A stretch of 64,000 bases of DNA from Phormidium tanganyikae FI6-MK23. GTDB lineage: Bacteria > Cyanobacteriota > Cyanobacteriia > Leptolyngbyales > Leptolyngbyaceae. The position numbers and the translations under genes were made by a program. The stretch is taken from assembly GCA_019359175.1 (NCBI GenBank), contig JAHHHU010000006.1:143275-207274 (forward strand), read 5' to 3'. The stretch's first letter is position 1, and every line of letters begins with the position of its first letter. Shown piece after piece: positions 35,464 through 44,312 of this stretch. The notes under the pieces are model-generated. The model was not told the DNA's origin. It searched no databases and worked only from the letters and a program-made list of their open reading frames with translations.

Positions 35464-37281
35464 TTGAAACGAGCAGTTCCGCAAGACGTAAACTCAGTTC
35501 CTTTTAGCGCCCTCGACTCCGAGAACGCTGAAGAACACCCCCGGCAGACGCTTCCAGAGGCAAATCGAACCGTTCGTACCTCTGCTGCCATGCTTGGACT
35601 CGCCTTTTCAGTTGGCGCATATGGTCTAGCCGCTCCTCAACAAGCGGAAGCCGCCACCGCCAATGAACCCGCGACATCCGACTTGACACCTAGCACTTCT
35701 GCTTCGGCGGACGCACCCACCGCGTCTGAGCCAATCGCCTCGCCCGCTTCCACGACGACTTACACCGTCCAAGAAGGTCAAACACTCTGGAAAATTGCAG
35801 AACTTTACGGCATTGATGCTGCGAAGCTGGCAAATCTGAATGGCTTGCAAACCACCGCAGTTCTATCGGTCGGTCAAACCCTGCAAGTGCCAGCCACAAA
35901 CCGTACCGCAATCAGTGGCGTGCCGATTCAATCGCTCCCTGATCTCAAAGCAGTTCCCGTCATTCCTCCGCAGGCAAGCGCCCCTCAAGGCGTTTCGTCT
36001 GTCGTCAAGCGCAAGCAAACGGCACTCGAAGGATTGCAGCAGAACCGCGATCGATTAAAGCAAAGCCTGGCGGAGTTGAAGTCTGAGGAGCCTTCTAAGT
36101 CCCAATCTACCCCGGCGCAAACTGTGGCAATGATGCCCCAACCGAGTACGCCCAACCTTGCATCGTATCGAGTGAATCCCGGTGAGACACTTTCCTCGAT
36201 CGCTCAAGTCCACGGCATCTCAGCCCGTGACCTTGCTGAACTCAACCGCCTGAGCAACCCAAATCTGGTGCAGGCAAACCAGTTCATCAAAGTTCCTCAA
36301 AAAATCGCACAGGCGCTTTCTCAGCCCGTCGCAACCGTTCAGCCTCAAGCTCCTACCGTTGCAGATGTTCAAGTGCTCACGGTTCCGAGCCTTGCCTCAA
36401 CTCAGAACCCCGTCAATCCCAGCATTCCGCTGGCAATTGGTGGAGATGCGCGTCAGTTTGCATTCGCCAACCCGTCTCGCAACCGCGCTCCTGAAGCGCG
36501 TGGAGATGCGCGCCGAAATGATGACCAGTATGTCAATACGCTGATGTCGGAAATTTCGCGTCTGCGTGAGCGCTACCAGTCTCGATCTGCAAACCGCGAA
36601 GCTCCTAGAGCCGCTGTTTCTGAGACTCCGTCACGCCGCGTGAACCCGCAGTTCAACCCTAATCGCCCTGTCGCCGCGCTTCGCACCGAAAGCCGCAGCG
36701 CTGTAGCTCCTTCGGGTCAAACTCGGTTAGAGCGGATGTTAGCAGATGCCCCCAAGCCGAAATCTCAGGTCATTGCAACTGCAACCCTCGGCTCAGAGTC
36801 CTACACTCCGATGCTGCGTTCTCCAGTCGGTAAAACGGTTTCGCCGAATCTTCCTTCTCTGGGTCGTCCAGATGCCTACATACCAGGCGATCGCTTCAAA
36901 GGCTATATGTGGCCCGCGAAAGGTACCCTGACTTCGCCCTACGGCTGGCGCTGGGGACGGATGCACAAAGGTATCGATATCGCGGCTCCTGTAGGAACCC
37001 CGATCATGGCAGCGGCTTCTGGTAAAGTTGTCACCGCAGGTTGGAATGATGGCGGCTATGGAAACTTGGTTGAAGTGAAACACGCGGATGGAAGTGTGAC
37101 TCTCTATGCTCACAACAGCCGACTACTGGTTCGAGTGGGTCAGCAAGTACGCCAAGGACAGCATATCGCTGACATGGGCAGTACTGGGTTCAGTACGGGC
37201 CCTCACTCTCACTTTGAAGTGCATGTGCCGGGTCGAGGAGCAGTCAACCCGATCGCATTACTGCCTCAATCTCGGAGTTAG
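35464..37281 (+). CDS. LysM-domain M23 family peptidoglycan endopeptidase
   Basis: This 605-residue exported protein has a hydrophobic export segment (about 41-64, AAMLGLAFSVGAYGL) and two LysM peptidoglycan-binding domains (about 99-145 and 235-280). A long low-complexity region rich in Arg, Pro and Ser follows. The C-terminal M23 zinc endopeptidase domain has ligands H501 and D505 in HKGID and H583 in HSHFE. It would cut cross-links in the cell wall during growth or division. The TTG start has AGGAGG 8 bases upstream, and the long leader suggests post-transcriptional control. Confidence 0.92.
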   Translation: MKRAVPQDVNSVPFSALDSENAEEHPRQTLPEANRTVRTSAAMLGLAFSVGAYGLAAPQQAEAATANEPATSDLTPSTSASADAPTASEPIASPASTTTYTVQEGQTLWKIAELYGIDAAKLANLNGLQTTAVLSVGQTLQVPATNRTAISGVPIQSLPDLKAVPVIPPQASAPQGVSSVVKRKQTALEGLQQNRDRLKQSLAELKSEEPSKSQSTPAQTVAMMPQPSTPNLASYRVNPGETLSSIAQVHGISARDLAELNRLSNPNLVQANQFIKVPQKIAQALSQPVATVQPQAPTVADVQVLTVPSLASTQNPVNPSIPLAIGGDARQFAFANPSRNRAPEARGDARRNDDQYVNTLMSEISRLRERYQSRSANREAPRAAVSETPSRRVNPQFNPNRPVAALRTESRSAVAPSGQTRLERMLADAPKPKSQVIATATLGSESYTPMLRSPVGKTVSPNLPSLGRPDAYIPGDRFKGYMWPAKGTLTSPYGWRWGRMHKGIDIAAPVGTPIMAAASGKVVTAGWNDGGYGNLVEVKHADGSVTLYAHNSRLLVRVGQQVRQGQHIADMGSTGFSTGPHSHFEVHVPGRGAVNPIALLPQSRS

Positions 37282-37305
37282 TCGATCGATCTGACATTTG
37301 GAATG

Positions 37306-37339
37306 GGGAAGGATATGTGCCTTCCCTGTTTCGTTTTTT
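37306..37339 (+). terminator. Rho-independent terminator of the LysM/M23 gene
   Basis: GGGAAGG and CCTTCCC form a 7-bp stem, and TGTTTCGTTTTTT follows. Confidence 0.75.
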
Positions 37340-37379
37340 AGAGCGATCGCTTTATTCGCTTCCTCAATTGTGGTATTCT

Positions 37380-37385
37380 TATAAT
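37380..37385 (+). promoter_or_regulatory. -10 element of the CAU tRNA
   Basis: TATAAT sits 4 bases before the mature tRNA 5' end, which is close for a -10 box unless transcription starts inside or at the tRNA end. No good -35 is visible. Confidence 0.4.
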
Positions 37386-37389
37386 GTAC

Positions 37390-37462
37390 GGCTCAGTAGC
37401 TCAGTGGTTAGAGCAGGGGACTCATAAGCCCAAGGTCGCAAGTTCAAATCTCGCCTGAGCCA
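37390..37462 (+). tRNA. tRNA with CAU anticodon (Met or Ile2)
   Basis: The 73-base cloverleaf divides as 7-bp acceptor stem GGCTCAG/CTGAGCC (perfect), D arm GCTC/GAGC, anticodon loop CTCATAA, variable loop AGGTC and T loop TTCAAAT, with discriminator A and no encoded CCA. The anticodon stem has only three central G-C pairs, with G27-A43 and A31-G39 mismatches, and the T stem has an A-C mismatch. CAU is read as elongator Met or, after lysidine modification, Ile; sequence alone does not decide here. Confidence 0.85.
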
Positions 37463-37741
37463 TCGTTTCAGCAATTAAAGGGTGTAAGTTTTGAAGAGAA
37501 TTTACATCTCTTCGGGCAAATAGAATTCGGGTAATTCCGAGCTTGGTTTTCTTGCTGCATAGTGCTGATAGGCAACATGCAGCAAGAAAACCAACTAACG
37601 CTGTAATGTCTCTCACTTCGATTCCAGTTTCTAGAGCCATCGTGATGAAGATGTAAGGGTAGTACTTTATCGGCAAATATTCGGGCAGTTGCGATTCATC
37701 GACTAACTCTTCGAGTACAGATCGCACAGATAAACAAAGAT

Positions 37742-38077
37742 TTGAGCTTCTATAGCTATAAATTCACGAAACTTAGAGTCGATAACGCTCATGGTGTTGC
37801 TCCTCACAAACCGACTTTGTTACTCGCTGTGATTGAGCTATTTGAGCAAAAGAAGGTCGAACACAATCAAGTTTATCTATCTCCAGAACTCATCGCAACT
37901 TTTCTCAAGTACTGGTCGAACTTAGTCACAAGTAAGCATCGATCAGATATTGCTTTACCTTTCTTCCATCTCACAGGAGGAAGATTGGGGACTGTTGGAC
38001 GATTGGGAAAAGTTCGCGATCGACGTGGCTGGCTCAAATGCCCCGAAGACCACTGTGCTGAGTTGAAGGGGTATTGA
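37742..38077 (+). pseudogene. N-terminal fragment of an HNH-type restriction endonuclease
   Basis: The 111 codons resemble the start of phage/defence HNH endonucleases (FTKLRVDNAHGVAPHKPTLLLAVIELFE, then LPFFHLTGG). The whole C-terminal half, where the HNH catalytic motif would lie, is absent and the frame ends soon after in unrelated sequence. The start codon (TTG 37742) is arbitrary because the frame continues upstream. It lies 280 bases from the tRNA, a common island insertion point. Confidence 0.5.
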
Positions 38078-38239
38078 GTGGTTTGGCGAGTGGCGAGAGA
38101 ATGCTGACCCGTACCGAATGAAACTGGTGAAAGCTGCGCGTTGTCAGAGGATGAAATACAACCAAAATTTTGAGCGCTACTGATTACAGATGAGCAAACT
38201 GACATTTAAGCAGTAAAGAATCATTGGAAATGCACAGCT

Positions 38240-38725
38240 ATGCCACTATTTGAGATCCCTTCCGCAGATGGGTGTGACGCAGATATAGTTTTTGTCAGGG
38301 ATCAAGAAAACCCAAATGATCCTGTTTACACTCACTATGCGTTTACGAGGGGATCTACCGCCAGCAATAATGAAATTAGGCAGCGACGAGGCATTCCATT
38401 AGACAACTTCCGAAGCTGGGAAAGGTTTATCAGGGAGTTTCCAGAAATTGAAGAACGGCTATCTAACTCAATAGAGTATTCACCAGGAGAGAGCGTTCTC
38501 AGTTCTGCATCTGATGATCCAAATTTTCATATAAACACTGTTATGCGCCTTGGTGCGCTTGAAGTACTTGCTAACATTTTTTCAGGTCGTATTACTGCTA
38601 ACGACAAAGATCCATTTCCACATTAACTTGCACTACAACAGTATGTAAGGGCAAATTCAGCCAGAGTTGAGCGTTTATTGATTGCTGATGAGGTTGGTCT
38701 TGGAAAAACGATTGAGATTGGGTAG
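38240..38725 (+). pseudogene. 5' fragment of a SNF2/RapA-like helicase with a nonsense codon
   Basis: A 128-codon frame begins at 38240 and stops at TAA 38624-38626. The same frame continues past the stop for 32 codons as LALQQYVRANSARVERLLIADEVGLGKTIEIG. That stretch contains the Walker A motif of superfamily 2 SNF2-type helicases. The stop occupies the place where a glutamine (CAA) would give FPHQLALQQYV, so one C-to-T change explains it. A second stop (TAG 38723) follows immediately and the rest of the helicase is missing. The N-terminal 128 residues may still be made. Confidence 0.65.
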
Positions 38726-38841
38726 TCCTATTTTGGAAAGGCTAAAGAATAAACGACCATCATCAGAAGCTTTGCAATTGTAAACTGTCTGTCCTAACCC
38801 ATTTTTCTTTGTCCTTTCTTAAATGGCACCACCCTGTTTTG

Positions 38842-39174
38842 CTACACTCCCCTGCTGAGTTTCATCTCAAAGGTCAAACCCGAAAGACCACAGAATAGAG
38901 AGTTTACATCCACTCGCATGACTAGATCGAGCATTTGAATTGGCAAGGTTTCAGGAGGCAGTTTATCACTCACACTCACAGTACTGCCGTGAATCAGTAA
39001 ACTATCGAGTTCAAAGATCCCAAACTCTAGCGATCGTACCCACTCTACTAAGTTACACGGTACGGAATCCCGAAGCTTTTTCGTCATGTTGATGCCATGG
39101 CGATCGCAATAGAACTTGGCAAAGTCGAGCGCATTATCGGTTTTGTAGACGAGTGTTGCTGTTTTACAATCCAT
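38842..39174 (-). CDS. Hypothetical protein in the decayed patch
   Basis: This 110-residue protein begins at the ATG at 39174, with a good ribosome binding site (AAGGAAG) 5 bases upstream. It contains LDFAKFYCDRHGINMTKKLRDSVPCN and alternates hydrophobic and charged residues as in a compact soluble fold. I recognise no family. It lies between the helicase remnant and two strong hairpins, so a mobile or defence origin is possible. Confidence 0.55.
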   Translation of the reverse strand: MDCKTATLVYKTDNALDFAKFYCDRHGINMTKKLRDSVPCNLVEWVRSLEFGIFELDSLLIHGSTVSVSDKLPPETLPIQMLDLVMRVDVNSLFCGLSGLTFEMKLSRGV

Positions 39175-39206
39175 TGTTACTTCCTTACACAAGTTGATGC
39201 GCCCAT

Positions 39207-39254
39207 ATTCTCAAGCCATCACTAAGACTTCAGTCTTAGTGATGGCTTGAGAAT
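39207..39254. repeat. 22-bp perfect inverted repeat (hairpin 1)
   Basis: ATTCTCAAGCCATCACTAAG with two more bases (AC) and its exact reverse complement flank the tetraloop TTCA. It abuts hairpin 2 without a gap. Confidence 0.9.
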
Positions 39255-39291
39255 AATCATGCTTGATCTCAAAGTGAGATCAAGCATGATT
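39255..39291. repeat. 17-bp perfect inverted repeat (hairpin 2)
   Basis: AATCATGCTTGATCTCA and its exact reverse complement flank AAG. With hairpin 1 this makes 85 bases of almost continuous stem. Confidence 0.9.
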
Positions 39292-39363
39292 TACATTATG
39301 TTGTGATTTACTAAAAACATTCGTAACCTGCTTACTAATCCAGCGTACCTGAGCAAACTTGAA

Positions 39364-39750
39364 CTACTGCGATCGCTCCTCCCCAGTCGGTAGAGGCGGC
39401 AACACTGCATAGAGCTTTTGCTTAATCAGATTGGGACGTTCTTTGTAGGGAACTTTGCCGCTCGGAGCAACGACATACTGCTGACTAAATTGCAGCAATT
39501 CGGGAACAGACTGAATGGGAGAGACTTGACTCAGCATAAATGTCAGCTTGTTTGGAGCCGAAAATGCTAAGGCGCAGGCGTGTTGGCAAGCTGCCATGCA
39601 CCGCACAGGCTGTAAAACGATTTCGTCCTGATTGTCAGCGAGCGCTTCATTCAGTCGATCAAAGAGAGCTTGCCCCGCAGGCTGTTTAACAGTTAATTCA
39701 GCTTCTGAGGAACGGCAAAGCACACAAACGAATAAGGTGTGTTGAGTCAT
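39364..39750 (-). CDS. DUF1636 family protein (predicted metal / Fe-S binding)
   Basis: This 128-residue protein has CVLCRSSEAE near the N-terminus and RCMAACQHACALAF in the middle, the paired-cysteine layout of DUF1636, a thioredoxin-like ferredoxin fold. Family members often occur beside cobalamin or CobW-type genes. Here it is the last gene of a minus-strand run headed by a cobalamin riboswitch, which agrees with that link. Biochemical role unknown. Confidence 0.82.
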   Translation of the reverse strand: MTQHTLFVCVLCRSSEAELTVKQPAGQALFDRLNEALADNQDEIVLQPVRCMAACQHACALAFSAPNKLTFMLSQVSPIQSVPELLQFSQQYVVAPSGKVPYKERPNLIKQKLYAVLPPLPTGEERSQ

Positions 39751-39795
39751 GGCAGGTTTGTAGTTTCAGAGCTTTGATAGGAGTAGAGAAACTGC

Positions 39796-40620
39796 TCAAT
39801 GCTTAGATTGAACTGAGCTTACTGCTTTCACATTCGTCACGCACCCCAATTTTTCAAGACCTTGAATCATCAGCCAAACGAGATCGATTTCCCACCAGTG
39901 CCAGCCGAATCTTGCCGAAGCTTGACTCGCATGATGATTGTTGTGCCATCCTTCGCCAAATGTCAGCAAGGCAACCCACCAACAGTTTGTGGAGCGATCG
40001 CTACTTTCAACATTGCGATACCCGAACTGATGACAGGCACTATTGACAAAACAAGTACTGTGAAATCCCACAAATAGCCGAGCAAAAATGCCCCAAACTA
40101 CAAAAGGCATTCCGCCCAAGACGTACAGTACAACTGCAAGAACAAGTTGCAGTGCGATATAGTGCTGATGACAAAATTGGTAGAATCGATCGTCTGCAAT
40201 ATCTTTAGTAAAGCGTCGCAGCTCCGTTTTCATTGGGACTTCGTGCATCAGCCAACTGATATGACTCCACCAAAATCCTTGCGTCGAATCATGTGGATCT
40301 CCTGCGCGATCGACATACTGATGGTGCATCCGATGATATCCCACCCAACCCATTACAGCCCCTTGACCTGCTAAAGTGCCGCAAAGAATTAGACTATATT
40401 CCAGCCATTGCGGAGCCTTAAAACTGCGATGAGAAGCTAAACGGTGAAAGCCTAGAGAGATTCCTAGCCCAATGGTAAGACAATGCAAAAAGATAGCAAC
40501 TCCAATGGCGCTCCAATTAAAGTAGGCGGGAAATAGAGCAAGTAATGCACCAAGATGCAATCCCAGCGTAGGGATGATTACAACCCAACGAGGGCGAGGC
40601 TTCGATCGAACATCAATCAT
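39796..40620 (-). CDS. Acyl-lipid/acyl-CoA delta-9-type fatty acid desaturase (DesC-like)
   Basis: This 274-residue membrane di-iron desaturase has the three histidine boxes HRLASHR, HRMHHQY and EGWHNNHH at family spacing, with two pairs of membrane helices. Such enzymes introduce the first double bond into stearoyl or palmitoyl chains of membrane lipids. The ATG at 40620 (MIDVRSKPRPRW) is chosen over a TTG five codons earlier. It sits 55 bases downstream of the conserved unknown gene, in the apparent cobalamin-riboswitch operon. Confidence 0.9.
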   Translation of the reverse strand: MIDVRSKPRPRWVVIIPTLGLHLGALLALFPAYFNWSAIGVAIFLHCLTIGLGISLGFHRLASHRSFKAPQWLEYSLILCGTLAGQGAVMGWVGYHRMHHQYVDRAGDPHDSTQGFWWSHISWLMHEVPMKTELRRFTKDIADDRFYQFCHQHYIALQLVLAVVLYVLGGMPFVVWGIFARLFVGFHSTCFVNSACHQFGYRNVESSDRSTNCWWVALLTFGEGWHNNHHASQASARFGWHWWEIDLVWLMIQGLEKLGCVTNVKAVSSVQSKH

Positions 40621-40675
40621 GTTGTTAGTTTTCAAATTGCTCTAGCTTTTATCGATTCGATGCTTGAGGGTGCAA

Positions 40676-41131
40676 TCAAAATTTGACTCTCAAATCATTT
40701 GCTTGCGGTTGGAACTCTTCCCAACGTCGCCGCACTTGTTTAGCACAATCTACAGGAGAGATAGCTAAATTTTGGAGCAGGTTGATTTCTAGTTCCTGAT
40801 TTCCATGAATGAGAAGAACGATCGCTTGAGCCGGATTGTAAGTTGCGATCGCACTTTCCACTCCGGCGACTACCGTTTGCTCCAGTTGCAATTCCCCTAA
40901 ATACCCTGCAACTTGGACTTGAGGAATAAACATCTGGTTGAAACTGACAAAATCAACCTGCCAATCAATAGACGGCAGAATTGGATCAACGACATCACAA
41001 ACGAGCAACCCTCGTCCCCGCTGAAGATATCCATTCCACGCACCATATCCAAGGGTCAGAATATTGTGATGGATCAATTGGTGCTGCCAGTGACGATTGT
41101 CTTTCTGCCGGCAATCATTTCGTATGTGCAT
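40676..41131 (-). CDS. Conserved cyanobacterial protein of unknown function, first gene after the cobalamin riboswitch
   Basis: This 151-residue soluble protein contains HWQHQLIHHNILTLGYGAWNGYLQRGRGLLVCDVVD and ends INLLQNLAISPVDCAKQVRRRWEEF. It seems conserved among cyanobacteria, but I know no function. The ATG at 41131 is preceded by AGAGAA; the frame is open to 41179. It is the first gene downstream of the riboswitch, about 225 bases away. Confidence 0.65.
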   Translation of the reverse strand: MHIRNDCRQKDNRHWQHQLIHHNILTLGYGAWNGYLQRGRGLLVCDVVDPILPSIDWQVDFVSFNQMFIPQVQVAGYLGELQLEQTVVAGVESAIATYNPAQAIVLLIHGNQELEINLLQNLAISPVDCAKQVRRRWEEFQPQANDLRVKF

Positions 41132-41355
41132 TCGCGTTCTCTGTAAAAACATCAAAATGGGAACCACTTGTCTACACAAAGCAGCACCTCTGCCATACTT
41201 GCCTCATCGACGCAATGGCAATTTAATCCGACGCAATTCAAGCAAGAACGCTACAACACTAAATCTGCAAACAAAGTTTGATCGCAAACGAATCGCAAAA
41301 AATTGGGATTTCCCATCATCCGTACCTCGCAGATGAAAAATAACAGATTAGCGAC

Positions 41356-41478
<123 letters not shown>

Positions 41479-41551
41479 GAAAGATACCACACTCTAAAGA
41501 CGGCATCACACAAATCTTTCCTCAGCCTATAATCTTCGAGCCTTGGGAGAT

Positions 41552-42181
41552 TCAATTCCACGATCGCTGAATTGCTTTCTGAATCGGGGCGTAAGTTCGA
41601 CGATGATGAGGTGTGATTCCAAACGTTTCGATCGCTTCAAGATGCTGTTTTGTTCCATAGCCTGCATTGCGTTCCCAGCCGTAGTTCGGAAATCGGGTTG
41701 CAAGTCGCTGCATAAATCGATCTCGTCTGACTTTTGCAATGATTGAGGCGCAGGCGATCGCATAACAAGTTGCATCCCCATCCACGATCGCCGTGTGTGA
41801 ACCGAGATCGGCTTGTTTAATCGGTCGTCCATCAATGAGCGCATGATCGTAAGGCAGGATTCGAGAGAGCGCTCGCTGCATGGCGAGATAAGAGGCTCGT
41901 AATACATTGATTTGCTCAATTTCTTGAACCGTTGCGATTCCGACTCCGACCGCGATCGCGTTTGCTTTGACTGGATTGAATAACCGCGATCGTGCAGATG
42001 CAGACAAGAGTTTGGAATCTCGAACGCCTTCTAGCATTTCGCACTCAGTCGGTAAAAGAACTGCCGCTGCAACAATCGGGCCTGCAAGACAGCCTAAACC
42101 CGCTTCGTCTACACCTGCAACACGAAGCAGCCCTTGCTTCCACAAAGACTGCTCCATTTCTAGCGTCGGATTCTGAGGCAA
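41552..42181 (-). CDS. rnhB: Ribonuclease HII
   Basis: This enzyme removes ribonucleotides and RNA strands from RNA-DNA hybrids. The 209-residue protein has the catalytic acids in VAGVDEAGLGCLAGP and ALIDGRPI, and the signature CASIIAKVRRDRFM. It starts 1 base after the rne stop, at TTG 42181 or the ATG at 42157, so it is very likely coupled to rne, an arrangement frequent in cyanobacteria. Confidence 0.95.
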   Translation of the reverse strand: MPQNPTLEMEQSLWKQGLLRVAGVDEAGLGCLAGPIVAAAVLLPTECEMLEGVRDSKLLSASARSRLFNPVKANAIAVGVGIATVQEIEQINVLRASYLAMQRALSRILPYDHALIDGRPIKQADLGSHTAIVDGDATCYAIACASIIAKVRRDRFMQRLATRFPNYGWERNAGYGTKQHLEAIETFGITPHHRRTYAPIQKAIQRSWN

Positions 42182-42182
42182 G

Positions 42183-44312
42183 TTATTCGTTTGCTGTTGC
42201 TGACGATCGCCGCCGTCTTCGTCTTACCGGAGCATCCTCTTCTGGCTCTGGTGCTGCTTCTGGTTCGGGCGGTTGGACTTCTGCCACGACTGGGAGAGCT
42301 TCGACTTCTGCCGCGATCAAAGGAGTCTCTTCTTCAAACGGAAACTCCACAATCTCATCGTCAGGTGCTTCTGGAATCTCTGGTGCAACAGTTTCCTCAA
42401 TCGGAGGCGCTTGAACTGCTTCGGGCGGCGCTTCTCCAGGAAGCAAGACGGAAACGATCGCAGATTTCGGATTCTTGACTTCTTGACTGGACAGAATCAG
42501 CGGCGAAATTCCCATCCAAGCGTAAACATCTTGCTCATCAGGAGTCATTTCGACGTAAATCGTTTCGGGCGGTTCAGCCGGAGTTTTGCTAAACCGATCG
42601 CGTCTCGGAGAACGATTGTTTCGGCGCTCTTCGTAGCGATTTTCGCGGGGGGCTTCTTCGACGGGCGGTTCTGCAACAGGTTCGGGCGCAAATTCCGTCG
42701 ATCGTGAAACCAAAGTAGGCGCTGGCGTTGAAGATCCATTCGGGCGTGTGCCTGACTCTTCCCATCGGCTCGGTTTGGGAGGGGCTTCGCGCACTGGGGC
42801 TTCGTTCCGAGTAAGCTCGCGGGGAGCTTCTTCACCGATTCGACGTTTCCGGCGACGAGTTGCCGTCGATCGACCGCGTTCTTGATAGCTCGGATGATGC
42901 AGAAGTTCTAGGTCTGACTCACCGCCATCGCCCTCCAAATCGTCCCCTTCCCAAAACGCTTCGGTTGCGGCTGGAATTTCGCGGCGGGGTTCAGCGCGAC
43001 GAGGTGTGCCTTCTGATGGTGCGGATCGAGCAGCGGGGCGTTGTTCTAAGCTCTCACCTTCTTCAACAGAATCAACTTCCCCAGGGAGGTGAACGACATG
43101 ACCCAAACCGCCACAAGTCGGACAGGGACGACCAAACAACTCGTAAATGTTTTTCCCTTGCCGTTTCCGGGTCAGTTCGACTAATCCGAGTTCGGAAAGT
43201 TGAGAAATTTGTGGTTTCGCTTTGTCCGATCGCAGTGCTTTATTGAAATGCTCTAGAACTTGCAGTTGGTCGCGGCGGGACTCCATATCGATGAAGTCTA
43301 CGATGATCACGCCTGCAATATTTCTTAGGCGTAACTGCCGCGCGATTTCGGTTGCGGCTTCGCAGTTTGTCCAGAGGACGGTTTCTCTTGCGGTTGCCGA
43401 TCTCGTAAATGAACCAGAGTTGACATCGATTACCGTCAGCGCTTCAGTTCGCTCGATGATGATGTATCCGCCGGAAGGAAGATCGACTCTCGGTTTGAGC
43501 GCTTCTCGGATTGCGGCATTGACGCGGAAATAATCGAGGATGGAAATACGATCGCGGTGATGATCGATTAGGATTCCTTGCGGTGCTTTTCCGCTACCCC
43601 AGTTTAATAACTGCTGCTTGACGCGCTTTAGTCCAGTGTGTGAATCGACTACAATCCGGTTGACATCAGCACTGTAGACATCGCGCAGAACCTTTTGAAT
43701 GAAGTCGTCATCGCGGTTTAAGAGCGCAGGCGCACGAGTCGAACCTGCTTCTTGCAAAATCGCTTCCCACTGCTTCTGGAGGGTTTCTAGATCCTCCATG
43801 ATTGCCTCTTCGGGCATTCCTTCAGCTTCGGTGCGGATCACAATTCCCATGCCTGCGGGCTTGATGAGAATCGCTAAAGCTCTCAGTCGGTTGCGTTCGT
43901 TTTCGTTGCGAATTCGGCGGGACAGATTTACCCCACGTCCATTCGGCATCAAAACGAGATAGCGACCGGGCATCGAAATATTTCCGGTGAGGCGCGGGCC
44001 TTTGTTGCCCGTAGGCTCTTTCATCACCTGCACGAGAACTTTTTGCTGAGGTGCAAGGAGTTCTGTGATCGACCCTGCTGATCGCTTTAATCTCAGGGGG
44101 CCTAAATCCGAAACGTGAATAAATCCGTTTCGCTCAGAATCACCGATATTGACAAATGCGGCATCGATTCCGGGTAAAACGTTCTCAACAATTCCTAAAT
44201 AGATGTCGCTGACCTGATGACTTCCGGTAGCAACAATTAATTCTTGAATCTGATCTTCTGAAAATACAGCAGCAATTCGATGCTGCTCAGCAATCACAAT
44301 TTGCTTTGGCAT
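42183..44312 (-). CDS. rne: Ribonuclease E/G
   Basis: This is the main endonuclease of RNA decay and processing. The 709-residue protein has an S1 RNA-binding domain (about 35-120), the RNase H-like and DNase I-like catalytic region with DVNSGSFTRS and IVDFIDMESRRDQ, and the Zn-link type motif CPTCGGLGH near 400. The C-terminal tail (about 420-709) is disordered and Pro/Glu/Arg-rich. It ends with the arginine cluster RRRRRRSSA, the element reported to bind polynucleotide phosphorylase in cyanobacterial RNase E. GAGG precedes the ATG. Confidence 0.97.
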   Translation of the reverse strand: MPKQIVIAEQHRIAAVFSEDQIQELIVATGSHQVSDIYLGIVENVLPGIDAAFVNIGDSERNGFIHVSDLGPLRLKRSAGSITELLAPQQKVLVQVMKEPTGNKGPRLTGNISMPGRYLVLMPNGRGVNLSRRIRNENERNRLRALAILIKPAGMGIVIRTEAEGMPEEAIMEDLETLQKQWEAILQEAGSTRAPALLNRDDDFIQKVLRDVYSADVNRIVVDSHTGLKRVKQQLLNWGSGKAPQGILIDHHRDRISILDYFRVNAAIREALKPRVDLPSGGYIIIERTEALTVIDVNSGSFTRSATARETVLWTNCEAATEIARQLRLRNIAGVIIVDFIDMESRRDQLQVLEHFNKALRSDKAKPQISQLSELGLVELTRKRQGKNIYELFGRPCPTCGGLGHVVHLPGEVDSVEEGESLEQRPAARSAPSEGTPRRAEPRREIPAATEAFWEGDDLEGDGGESDLELLHHPSYQERGRSTATRRRKRRIGEEAPRELTRNEAPVREAPPKPSRWEESGTRPNGSSTPAPTLVSRSTEFAPEPVAEPPVEEAPRENRYEERRNNRSPRRDRFSKTPAEPPETIYVEMTPDEQDVYAWMGISPLILSSQEVKNPKSAIVSVLLPGEAPPEAVQAPPIEETVAPEIPEAPDDEIVEFPFEEETPLIAAEVEALPVVAEVQPPEPEAAPEPEEDAPVRRRRRRSSATANE

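Noticed and set aside
37422..37727. 101-codon minus-strand frame
   Set aside because: Its C-terminus (ARFELATLGL) is the antisense translation of the tRNA, a well-known artefact, and the rest has no family resemblance.
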